A stretch of 64,000 nucleotides of DNA from Paracoccus aerodenitrificans (GCF_027913215.1 NZ_CP115784.1:310001-374000), one strand, 5' to 3'; positions 54,800 to 62,526 are shown, counted from the stretch's first letter. The notes: a model not told the origin generated them from the sequence alone. A program made the numbers and translations.

Positions 54800-56895
54800 G
54801 TAACCACGGTATCCATTACGTCAGAGGAAATTGCCTGGTCTGCGCCGATCGGCCGGAACTCATTATCGTCCAGATCCTCGCCGATCATGCCTTCAGCCAG
54901 AAACAAGACCGCTTCGCTGGCAAGCGTCGTCGAGCTTTCAGGCATCAGCGGCGCGTCAGAGGACACAAGCTCGGCCTGATAAAGCAGTGCGTCGGTGTAA
55001 ATTTCTCCACCGACATAGATGTTCGAATCGACGCCGAATTCCTGGACCGTGGCGTTGTTGATCAGCACATTCGACCCGGTGATCGTCTCGCTGGTGCCTT
55101 CTCCGGCGGCCAGCTTGTCGCGATAGAGCTCAACCTGATCGGCATCGCCCAGAACATTTGTCTGCCGGATGACATTCACCGAAACGAGATCTTTTTCGAT
55201 ATTCAGGACGCGAACCACTTCCAGCCCCTTCAGAGCCGGGTCGTCCAGAACCGACTGCGGAAGCCTGAATTGTCCGTCCGGAGTGCTGCCCATCTTCGTG
55301 CCCGAATCCGGGCTTGCGTCTCGGAAATTCTCAGCGCCGACTTCGATCACCACGGCCTGATTGATCAGAACATTGTCGCTGGTGCTGATCGAGCCGTTGC
55401 TTTCAGTGGTAACCACCCGGTCATCGTCCAGCAGCACATTATCCTGCATGATCGCGTTTACGTTGATGATGTTCCCGTTGGCGATGATGACATCGTACTG
55501 ATACCCCAGCTCGGTCAGCGAAACCGAGTTCGTCGCGCCGTTCTGCCCGAATACCAGCATGGTCTCCTGAGCGTGCAGGGTAATCGATGTGATATCGTTG
55601 TCGGTTATCAGATTATACTGATCGACCCAGTTCAAGCTGACAAGGCTGCCCTCAAGCGTCGCCGTCACCCAAAACTGAGGGCCGCCATCATCGGCCTCCG
55701 GAATTGGCCGGGGATTGGAGATCGTCAGATAAGCGGCATAGTTCAGCGCTTCCGTATCGTTCTGATCGGTGCGGGTCTCTTTCGTTCCGTCCGGTCCGGT
55801 CACCAGATCGTTGTCGCTGATGATATTCGTCTGGCTGATCAGCGTATAGTTATAGACGCTGCCCGCTGCGGTTACGACCGGCGCCTGTATCCAGGCGGAT
55901 GTGATGCTGGCATCGTTGATCAGCGTGTTGTTGCCGTGCACGACTTCATGGCCTGCTTCCTCAGGTTTTGTCACAGTGGCAGGTGTGGCCGATTTCGCAG
56001 CATTCTCCTCGGGGTCGCTGATATTGGCCGGGCCGTTCCCGGTCGATCCGGTGGTGACATTCTCTTCTGGTGCGTCTTCCTTCTTCTGCTTTTCCGCCGC
56101 CTTTTTCTTGGAGGCGCGGTATTTCGGCATCAGCGCATCTATATCGGGGGCGCTTTCGACCTCTTCGCCGTCCTGATACAGTCCCTCGGCGTCCTGTTTT
56201 GTCCGGGTCGACGTTTCTACGCGCACGTCAAGTTTTTCCGGCGCAGCCATGCCCTCGAATGACCTAGCCATTTCGATGAACGCGGCCTCGGTCGCGGGAA
56301 GCTCGACATCGACGCTGACTGCGGTCTTTGCCGACAACTCCATGAGTTCTGCCATTCTGGCATCAATGACGGCCAGATCGACAACTCCGCTTTGGAACTT
56401 GTCAGCATCCAGTTCGTCGTCATCATGCGACCAGTTTCGCTGCGTGACGATCACCGCGACGGACCCAGGAACAGGCAGTTCGAATTGGGGAATGGCTTCC
56501 GTTACATCTATAGACGGCACATTTGTAGAAAATGGCGACGGAGATGAAATCGTGACCTGTCCTGAAATCGGACGGACGCTGAGCTCTGGCAGATCGTCGC
56601 TATATGACCACCATTGCGATGCCTGCGGCTCGGGCTGAGGAGAGAGTTCATAAGACGTATCCACCTCGACCGGAGCATCGGGAGGCGGCTGATACGAAAT
56701 ATTCGGAATATAGTTCGTCAGTTTGTAGGGGAATGTGTTGGCGATATCGAGCGGTTCGATCTCGACCTCTTCCGGCTCCGTCTTCAGCGCAGAGAGCTCG
56801 TCATACTCGATGCGCATCCGACCGCGCTCTTCAGAGAACTGAAATACTCCGATGAAGTGCCAGATTGCTTCTTCCGCGGGGCTGATTGTCAACAT
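54796..56895 (-). CDS. large repeat protein of a type I secretion operon, unknown function
   Basis: 699 residues with no signal peptide and no recognised domain. Residues 1-250 are acidic and Pro-rich; 255-315 is a Lys/Glu-rich linker (YRASKKKAAEKQKKEDAPEE); residues 320-625 contain related repeats, clearest at 478-520 and 572-621 (VN.I.Q.NVL.D.D.V, then S.NVLIN.A.V.E.G). Related but weaker units lie at 320-366 and 420-440. It is coupled to the ABC gene by a 4-nt overlap. It may be a secreted substrate, a surface partner of the Gly-rich protein, or an export factor; the sequence does not decide. Similar proteins elsewhere carry only the generic label type I secretion protein. Confidence 0.8.
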   Translation of the reverse strand: MLTISPAEEAIWHFIGVFQFSEERGRMRIEYDELSALKTEPEEVEIEPLDIANTFPYKLTNYIPNISYQPPPDAPVEVDTSYELSPQPEPQASQWWSYSDDLPELSVRPISGQVTISSPSPFSTNVPSIDVTEAIPQFELPVPGSVAVIVTQRNWSHDDDELDADKFQSGVVDLAVIDARMAELMELSAKTAVSVDVELPATEAAFIEMARSFEGMAAPEKLDVRVETSTRTKQDAEGLYQDGEEVESAPDIDALMPKYRASKKKAAEKQKKEDAPEENVTTGSTGNGPANISDPEENAAKSATPATVTKPEEAGHEVVHGNNTLINDASITSAWIQAPVVTAAGSVYNYTLISQTNIISDNDLVTGPDGTKETRTDQNDTEALNYAAYLTISNPRPIPEADDGGPQFWVTATLEGSLVSLNWVDQYNLITDNDITSITLHAQETMLVFGQNGATNSVSLTELGYQYDVIIANGNIINVNAIMQDNVLLDDDRVVTTESNGSISTSDNVLINQAVVIEVGAENFRDASPDSGTKMGSTPDGQFRLPQSVLDDPALKGLEVVRVLNIEKDLVSVNVIRQTNVLGDADQVELYRDKLAAGEGTSETITGSNVLINNATVQEFGVDSNIYVGGEIYTDALLYQAELVSSDAPLMPESSTTLASEAVLFLAEGMIGEDLDDNEFRPIGADQAISSDVMDTVVT

Positions 56896-56959
56896 TTGGA
56901 GACTCTCCCTCTGGAAATCAGTTACCGGAAAATGACCGGAAAGAATGGAATTAATTAGA

Positions 56960-56986
56960 TCCTGCGCGGAGCGTTTCCGCGCAGGA
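56960..56986 (-). terminator. strong hairpin between the Gly-rich gene and the secretion operon
   Basis: Perfect 11-bp arms TCCTGCGCGGA / TCCGCGCAGGA with a 5-nt loop, 20 nt after the stop of the Gly-rich gene. The minus-strand sequence after it (TCTAATTAATTCC) is AT-rich but lacks a T run, so it may be a partial terminator or an RNA-stabilising element that lowers expression of the exporter relative to its substrate. Confidence 0.6.
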
Positions 56987-57006
56987 AGTTCTTAGAAGTC
57001 ATCGTT

Positions 57007-59040
57007 TCAGGAAGTAATGTCGTCGTCCCCGACAGAGTTCGAGCTGAGGTTACCACCGACAACAGTCATGTCGACAGTGTTGCCAAGAACGTTGGCACCC
57101 ATGACGATTTCCTGGTTGAACGCGCTCGTCTGCAGAGCAGCGTCAGCCGAAGCGGTCGAATAACCGTTGACGTAGCCGTCATCGCCGTTGTTCGAGCCCC
57201 AGGTTCCGGCATTGGCGTAGCCGCCGTCTCCGGTCATGACCTGACCGGCCATGCCGCCATTGCCGCTGTCGGTGTTCATGGCATCGCCCGCGCCGGCAAG
57301 ACCGCCGAACGACAGTGCAGAACCGCCATCTCCGCCCAGGATATCGGCGATGTCGCCAGAAACCCCATTGCCGCCAGAGGCTTGCGCAGCCCCAAGGCCA
57401 GCACCGTCAGCGCTTCCGCCGTCGCCACCGGTGGCATCCACACCGCTCAGGCCCAGACCGCCAGAGTCACCGGAGGTTGCTTCGCCGGCATTTGCGCCTG
57501 CAGCAGCCAGGATCGCCGAGATCGAACCAGCGTCACCCGCTTCGGCGCCGCTGCCAGCAGCACCGCCAGCACCACCGGTTGCGCCTTCGCTGCCAGCGCC
57601 GCCTTGGCCACCTTCGCCGCCTTCGCCGCCTCGACCGACGCCACCGACGCCACCGACGCCACCGACGCCACCTTCGCCGCCGTCGCCGCCGATACCGCCG
57701 TCATCGCCGTTACCGCCAGCACCAGCTTGGCCGCCTTCGCCACCGGTACCACCGGTTCCGCCGGTTCCGCCTTGGCCGCCTTCGCCACCTCTTCCGACAC
57801 CGCCGGTTCCATCAGCATTGGTTTCACCACCAGTCCCGCCTGCGCCACCGGCACCGCCAGTGCCGCCCATAGCACCGGCCAGTGCACCGGCCAGGTTTCC
57901 GGCACCAGCATCGCCGCCTTCAGCGCCGCTCAGACCGGCACCCAGACCAGCGGACAGACCGCCCGCAGCCGCACCATCGGCGCTGCCGCCGAGGCCTGCA
58001 CCCAGACCAACACCGGTGCCGGTACCGCCGCCGGCACCTCCGGTCGTGGCGCCTGCTCCGCCACCTTCAGCAGCGTTAGCGTTGCCGCCAAAGCCTTTTG
58101 CGAAGCCGCCATCAGGGTTAGCATTGCCGGAACCGCCGGATGCATTGGCGTCTTTACCACCATCGCCACCGTCATTGGCAGCGTTGATACCTTCCTGCGA
58201 GTTGGCTTCGCCAGCAGTAACGCTACCGTTCTGATTGAAGGCTGCTTCGTTGCTGACATTCGGGTCGTACAGCTTATCTTGATCAGCCAGCGACGAGGAC
58301 TGAACGATATTGTTGCCAGTGTCGTTGCCTGCGCCGTTCAGAGCGTCGGTCAGAACTTCGGAGATGTTCACATCCTTCGTTCCGATGCCCATCGTTCCAT
58401 CACGATTGATGATCAGGTTGGACATGCTGCCGATGTTGCTGAGATCGATGTCGGCATAGTCGTCATCGGACGGCTCCCAGCCTTCCAGATCAAGGCCCAG
58501 TTCCACTTCGGTCGTGACCGTCGTATCTACATCGGTGGAGTTGGTGGAGATGTTGGTCGCTTCGTTCGTGGCTGTATTGCCGCTGGTATTGTCGTTCTCG
58601 GACGAGTTTACCGAGCCATTCAGCGCACCGTTTGCCGCGATGTTACCTGCAACATTGCCGGCAGCGTTATTCGCGGCGCTATCAGCACTAGAACCGGAAA
58701 CTGCACCTGCACCTGCACCTGCGCCAGCAAGCGAGCCTGAGCCGGAATTCGCGTCGGTGGTGCTGGAGTTGTTGTTTACATTGCCGTTTACATTGCCGTT
58801 TACATTGCCGTTACCATTGAGGTTGCCGTTACCATTACCGTTACCGTTGGCATTGCCGTTCTCATTGCCGTTGGTATTGGCGTTTTCGGACTCGCTGGTT
58901 TGCTTCTGTCCCTGACCCTGAAGGTTCAGCTGACCTTGGCCTTGAGCTTGATCCTGATCCTGATCCTGATCCTGATCTTGCTTCTGCTTCTGGTTGTCGA
59001 AGGGGAACGCAAACATGTTCATATTGCGATTGCCAGACAT
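57007..59040 (-). CDS. Gly/Asn/Gln-rich low-complexity protein, probable type I secretion substrate
   Basis: 677 residues, strongly acidic and almost free of aromatics. Layout: 17-47 Gln/Asp repeats (DQDQDQDQ); 48-92 Asn/Gly repeats (NGNGNGNGN, NVNGNVNGNVN); 98-175 Asn/Ala/Ser-rich; 180-245 a non-repetitive acidic part (LEGWEPSDDDYADIDLSNIG); 290-500 GGX triads; 560-677 a mixed C-terminal part ending in SSNSVGDDDITS. No signal peptide and no canonical RTX GGxGxDxxx nonapeptides. The ATG at 59040 has GGGAGA upstream. It heads the operon that holds the type I exporter, so export by it is likely. GGX triads can form polyglycine II bundles, suggesting a fibrous surface or matrix protein. Confidence 0.85.
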   Translation of the reverse strand: MSGNRNMNMFAFPFDNQKQKQDQDQDQDQDQAQGQGQLNLQGQGQKQTSESENANTNGNENGNANGNGNGNGNLNGNGNVNGNVNGNVNNNSSTTDANSGSGSLAGAGAGAGAVSGSSADSAANNAAGNVAGNIAANGALNGSVNSSENDNTSGNTATNEATNISTNSTDVDTTVTTEVELGLDLEGWEPSDDDYADIDLSNIGSMSNLIINRDGTMGIGTKDVNISEVLTDALNGAGNDTGNNIVQSSSLADQDKLYDPNVSNEAAFNQNGSVTAGEANSQEGINAANDGGDGGKDANASGGSGNANPDGGFAKGFGGNANAAEGGGAGATTGGAGGGTGTGVGLGAGLGGSADGAAAGGLSAGLGAGLSGAEGGDAGAGNLAGALAGAMGGTGGAGGAGGTGGETNADGTGGVGRGGEGGQGGTGGTGGTGGEGGQAGAGGNGDDGGIGGDGGEGGVGGVGGVGGVGRGGEGGEGGQGGAGSEGATGGAGGAAGSGAEAGDAGSISAILAAAGANAGEATSGDSGGLGLSGVDATGGDGGSADGAGLGAAQASGGNGVSGDIADILGGDGGSALSFGGLAGAGDAMNTDSGNGGMAGQVMTGDGGYANAGTWGSNNGDDGYVNGYSTASADAALQTSAFNQEIVMGANVLGNTVDMTVVGGNLSSNSVGDDDITS
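57634..57669. repeat. 9-bp tandem repeat, four perfect copies
   Basis: Unit ACCGACGCC repeated four times without change, inside the Gly-rich gene, where it encodes successive GGV triads. Its length is a multiple of three, so gain or loss of copies keeps the frame. Confidence 0.9.
58775..58810. repeat. 12-bp tandem repeat, three perfect copies
   Basis: Unit TTTACATTGCCG repeated three times exactly, encoding Asn-Val-Asn-Gly units of the Gly-rich protein; degenerate copies continue to about 58870. Confidence 0.9.
58950..58979. repeat. 6-bp tandem repeat, five copies
   Basis: Unit GATCCT repeated four times, then GATCTT, encoding the Gln-Asp run near the N-terminus of the Gly-rich protein. 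Confidence 0.9.
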
Positions 59041-59603
59041 TAGGATATTCTCCCTTTCGGGCGGATACGGCCACTTCATTCACAGGCTCGCAATTCCGCC
59101 CCGGTTCAGGTGGTAAGATAACAAGACAATTCGGATCGCTGAGCATTACTCACCGTAGAAACGGAGCGATCATTCTCGCCTTGCGGTTGAACCGAATAAG
59201 TGACTCACCACCCCGAACCACTCTCGGTGCGCTGATCGGCGAAAATTCGCCAGTCAACGCCCCGACAATACGCCTTGCCGTATAACCCGGCATAGCCAGA
59301 CAAACCGGTTAAGCTTTTATGGGACTAACGGCTAAGCCCAGTGTGCGTTTGGTCAGGGATACCTTGGCTATTAATACACAACCGTTATCGCAAATGATTA
59401 CATCAGATAGTCAGTATAATACTAAACCTATTGGCTAGGTCGATTTACGGATATTTTAATTTAATTAGATGAAAATGCTCAAAATATCTTTGAGCGTGAG
59501 TAAATTGTGTTAACATGTGGTTTATCGACGGTTGGGGTGGCCGGAGAAATAGGTGATCTAACCTAAACTAGTTCAGTATCCTAAGGCGGACAGGATAGTT
59601 AAA
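59041..59603. promoter_or_regulatory. AT-rich divergent regulatory region between the Gly-rich gene and the LuxR gene
   Basis: 563 bp without a gene, clearly richer in A and T than the rest. A palindrome AGTATAATACT (59413-59423) contains a perfect TATAAT on the plus strand and TATTAT on the minus strand, though no good -35 box is spaced from it. The hexamer TGGCTA occurs at 59365-59370 and 59432-59437 and in reverse at 59293-59298 (TAGCCA), with CGGCTA at 59329-59334. These are possible operator half-sites for the neighbouring regulator. Promoter and operator roles are inferred. Confidence 0.5.
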
Positions 59604-60296
59604 ATGACGACAATCTCATTTAATGATTCGAATAAATTTAAGGCTGCCAGCCCTGTTCCCATAGGCGCAGCCGTCGTCTTTCTTGGAAGCCAGTATAATT
59701 TCTCCGCAAGTCTCATCGCTGCAACAAATCAGGAGCTTGGAGATGTATGTTCAGTTGTGCTTGGCTCTGTCTCGGATCTTTACGTGTTGATAGAAACCGG
59801 ATCGCGTGCGCCAGGTGTCGTCGTCGTTGACGAACAAACTCTGATCGGACTTGACGATATTGACCGTGCTAAGCTTCTTGCCGCCCCCGTCGGATCTATG
59901 GGAGTCGCTTTTTCGAGTGTGGGCTTTGGAATCACTTGCTATGAACGAGAAGACCTGAGGAAAATCTCGGCCAGCATCTTCCCATTGAACGTACGGCTTG
60001 ATGTGTGGCTGTCGATCATCCGCATGCTGGCGCATGGTGGAAGCTATGTCTCACCCGATGTGACGGCCGCGCGGAGGGCCAGGCCAGCGGAACCGGAGCT
60101 TTCCCTCAGCGGACTGACACAGCGGCAGCTTGATGTGCTGCGGCTGGTCGCTGACGGATATTCCAATAAGCGTATCGCGAACAAGCTTGGCTTGTCTGTG
60201 CATACCGTCAAGCTGCACCTGCATAACGCGAATTTACGGCTTGGCGTCAGTAACCGGACTGAGGCCGCGATGCGTTATCGCGCGATGAAAAAATGA
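59604..60296 (+). CDS. LuxR/CsgD-type transcriptional regulator with degenerate receiver
   Basis: 230 residues. The C-terminal HTH_LuxR domain (about 168-228) is intact: LTQRQLDVLRLVADGYSNKR and IANKLGLSVHTVKLHLHNAN. The N-terminal 145 residues have the size and strand order of a receiver, with Asp76 after VVVV at the phospho-acceptor place, but the acidic pair near the start is missing (VVFLGSQ) and the conserved Lys is not seen. Such pseudo-receivers occur in CsgD and VpsT, matrix regulators that work without normal phosphorylation. The divergent position suggests control of the Gly-rich secretion operon. It is coupled to the next gene by a 4-nt overlap. Confidence 0.88.
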   Translation: MTTISFNDSNKFKAASPVPIGAAVVFLGSQYNFSASLIAATNQELGDVCSVVLGSVSDLYVLIETGSRAPGVVVVDEQTLIGLDDIDRAKLLAAPVGSMGVAFSSVGFGITCYEREDLRKISASIFPLNVRLDVWLSIIRMLAHGGSYVSPDVTAARRARPAEPELSLSGLTQRQLDVLRLVADGYSNKRIANKLGLSVHTVKLHLHNANLRLGVSNRTEAAMRYRAMKK

Positions 60297-60820
60297 GCGA
60301 TCAGCCCCAAGGGGCAGGGGCGCCTCAGGCCGACGGGGAATCGAATCTGGATGCGGTGCTTCTGCGCGTCGGGCGCCTTAACTACGCCTGGAGCAACACG
60401 GAGAGCCTGCTGATCCACCTTCTCGCGGGGCTTTCGGGAATGGAGCAGGATGCTGCGGTCGTTGTTTTTCTTTCGGTTTCTTCGACACGCGGCAGAATCG
60501 AGATGGTCGAGAGGCTGGCGAAGCTGCGCCTTCCCGAAGGTGAAGAGCAGAGCGAGCTTCTTGAACTGACAGCAAGATTCACCAAGCTGTCAGCCGTAAG
60601 AAATCGCTATAATCACAGTATTTGGTCCTTTGAGGATGATGGATCGGTTTCGACTATTCTTATGCGCATCGCAGATCGTCGGAACCGCATTCATATGGGT
60701 AAGCGCCAGAATCTTGGTGGGGACGAGCTTTCACGGTTGGATCAAGATCTTGATATGATGTCCGGTCTGAATCGGAATATATGGCAGTTTTTGGCTAAAT
60801 ACGATTACCCGATATCTTGA
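60293..60820 (+). CDS. small helical protein with HEPN-like RNxxxH motif
   Basis: 175 residues, nearly all helical, no signal peptide. Near residue 103 it has AVRNRYNHSIW, in which R103-N104-(x3)-H108 matches the RNxxxH catalytic motif of HEPN-fold RNases, at a place in the helix order where that motif is expected. HEPN proteins act in toxin-antitoxin, defence and RNA-processing systems; many HEPN-like proteins are inactive. It overlaps the LuxR gene by 4 nt (ATGA), so the two are translated together. The assignment rests on one short motif and predicted helices. Confidence 0.65.
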   Translation: MSDQPQGAGAPQADGESNLDAVLLRVGRLNYAWSNTESLLIHLLAGLSGMEQDAAVVVFLSVSSTRGRIEMVERLAKLRLPEGEEQSELLELTARFTKLSAVRNRYNHSIWSFEDDGSVSTILMRIADRRNRIHMGKRQNLGGDELSRLDQDLDMMSGLNRNIWQFLAKYDYPIS

Positions 60821-61122
60821 TCGGAAAACGTCTGGAGAATATGTATAATCATTTCCGTGATTGATTTATACTGTGAGTATCTGACGTAAATCTTATGATG
60901 CTTAATTAATTAATTGGGCTTGTGGGGCCGCTTTAACAATCCGCTTTAAGATGAGGGAATCATTTCGGCTGAAAGCGGATGTTGTCAAAAGATTAAAAAT
61001 AAAAACGCAAAAATAAACGAATATATTCCCCGGTATCCTCAGGAGGACAGCCTGCAGCTTTGGTAAACTTCAGCGGCGTTTCTTTATGAGAGATAGAAAG
61101 CAGAAACGATCTGTCTGAAAAA
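60821..61122. other. AT-rich intergenic stretch, no gene seen
   Basis: 302 bp between the HEPN-like gene and the tRNA. It contains A/T-rich runs and a CAGGAGGACAG box near 61040 that is not followed by a convincing open frame. The T run on the minus strand next to 61122 may end the tRNA transcript. Confidence 0.6.
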
Positions 61123-61199
61123 TGGTAGCGGAGGAGGGACTTGAACCCCCGACACAAGGATTATGATTCCTCTGCTCTAACCAACTGAGCTACTCCGCC
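61123..61199 (-). tRNA. tRNA-Met (anticodon CAT), elongator type
   Basis: A 77-nt tRNA on the minus strand with acceptor GGCGGAG / CTCCGCT, D arm TAGCTCAGTTGGTTAGAGC, anticodon stem GAGGA / TCCTT with loop ATCATAA (CAT), T loop TTCAAGT and encoded CCA. The sequence looks like the alphaproteobacterial elongator tRNA-Met; an Ile2 tRNA needing lysidine also has CAT and cannot be fully excluded. Confidence 0.93.
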
Positions 61200-61563
61200 C
61201 CGATCACCTCGTGGGGTGGAGGCGATGTAAGGGAGGGCGCGAAGGGCGTCAAGACGATTCTGACCGTTTCTTCACCGTGAGACACCCTGCGCCAGTCACT
61301 CAGGATAGACTCATTGCATCTCCGGCGGATAGGTCATGTCAACAGGCCGCGAGTCCCCACTCCATGTCCCTCAGTCTCTGACCAGTCAAGCTTCGGAGCG
61401 GGGCGAGGTCGAGGAGAACAGAGGTGCGGGCGATGGCTGGTAGTGGCTCGTAAGAAAATCATAGAAGACTGACAGTGAAACCATGAGCAACCTATGTGCG
61501 CACCCGACTGAGATAACGTATTTGCACCAAGCCGGACCTAGCCCCTTGCGTTCTGAAACTCGG
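61200..61563. other. intergenic stretch, no gene seen
   Basis: 364 bp upstream of the tRNA on its strand and downstream of the DUF1036-like gene. It should hold the tRNA promoter. No open frame has both a ribosome binding site and a plausible protein. Confidence 0.55.
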
Positions 61564-62478
61564 CTATTCCCGCCAGGTGCAGTTCACTCGCGTCTCGCTG
61601 ATACGGCAGCTTTCGTATTTTCGCTCCAGTTCCCAGCGATCCTTGTGCACCACAAAGGACGACCATTGATAGCCGTTGATCATGAAGCCCATATTGACCA
61701 GACCGGCGATAGCGCCAAGCTCGTTGTCAGACAGTTGTGCTCGGGCTTCATACCGGCAGTAGGCAATCTCATCATTCGTCATGACGCAACGATCCAGACT
61801 GACCTTGTCGAGCGTGATATCTGTACCCTTCAGGCCCAGAAACGCTGCACCAACTGCGAGCCTTTTGCGTAGGTCGCGCAGCTCCGCCCCGGCGATCTGC
61901 TCGGCACTCGGACCACGGATCAGGCTGATTCTTTCGTCCTCGCCGCGTTCAGGCGGTCTGGGCGCGGTCTTCAACAGATGAGTATCGTCGTGGCGAAGAA
62001 ATGTCGCTGCCGTGATATTCAGTGTTCCGCCTCCCTGCGTGCCGACTACGCGGATCGGGTATGGGGCAAGAAATTCACCTTCGTCGCAATAGGTATCGCT
62101 TTTCGAAACTCGCTCTCGGCCAAATGACTTATCCAGATCAACACAGAACCTCAGATCGCCCGTTTGATAGGAAAACGGACTTATCTTGGAGTCCAGGAAA
62201 CTGGCGTCGAAAGCCGTTGCTCCCCAGCGTCCGGCAGAATCGGGATATATAACAAGTACATCGATCTGCGGTACCTCCGGATCCAAATTGATCCAGCAAT
62301 TGCCCTCTTCAAGATGAGACCATCCAGAGACACGATAGGTCACACTGTAGGCATCGGGGTTCATTTGGGCAGTTGATAGGAAGAGCTCCTGTTGCCCGGC
62401 ATTGCAGATTTTCAGAGTCACAGCCTGGCCAGCCGAAGTCAGACACACAAAAACCATCAAAACCAGCAAACTACGCAT
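61564..62478 (-). CDS. secreted DUF1036-like protein
   Basis: 304 residues with a signal peptide (MRSLLVLMVFVCLTSAGQA). The segment LKICNAGQQELFLSTAQM and GWSHLEEGNCWINL, with paired cysteines, resembles DUF1036, a family of periplasmic proteins of unknown function; the remaining 200 residues match nothing I recognise. The ATG at 62478 (after a TTG at 62481) has GGGGAT upstream. An IS element is inserted only 28 bp before the start codon, so its native promoter may have been displaced. Confidence 0.8.
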   Translation of the reverse strand: MRSLLVLMVFVCLTSAGQAVTLKICNAGQQELFLSTAQMNPDAYSVTYRVSGWSHLEEGNCWINLDPEVPQIDVLVIYPDSAGRWGATAFDASFLDSKISPFSYQTGDLRFCVDLDKSFGRERVSKSDTYCDEGEFLAPYPIRVVGTQGGGTLNITAATFLRHDDTHLLKTAPRPPERGEDERISLIRGPSAEQIAGAELRDLRKRLAVGAAFLGLKGTDITLDKVSLDRCVMTNDEIAYCRYEARAQLSDNELGAIAGLVNMGFMINGYQWSSFVVHKDRWELERKYESCRISETRVNCTWRE

Positions 62479-62506
62479 CAATCACATCCCCGCTACCGTG
62501 TCGCTA

Positions 62507-62521
62507 GGCTCAGGACTCGTT
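62507..62521 (+). repeat. IS terminal inverted repeat, left
   Basis: GGCTCAGGACTCGTT, next to a TA target dinucleotide; pairs with the inverted copy at 63333-63347. Confidence 0.75.
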
Positions 62522-62526
62522 CTTGA

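Noticed and set aside
57600..57720. CRISPR-like direct repeats
   Set aside because: Units are 9 bp, in frame within a coding gene, and have no spacers.
57251..58740. Long plus-strand open frames rich in Pro, Ala or Arg across the Gly-rich gene
   Set aside because: They are antisense shadows of GGX codons (GGC/GGT read as GCC/CCG), with no ribosome binding site and pure low complexity in every frame.
57007..59040. Canonical RTX toxin or adhesin
   Set aside because: The GG-rich part lacks the GGxGxDxxx nonapeptide; Asp is scattered and triads dominate.
61123..61199. tRNA-Met as integration site of a genomic island covering the secretion module
   Set aside because: No integrase and no second copy of the tRNA 3' end were found in the window; position alone is weak.
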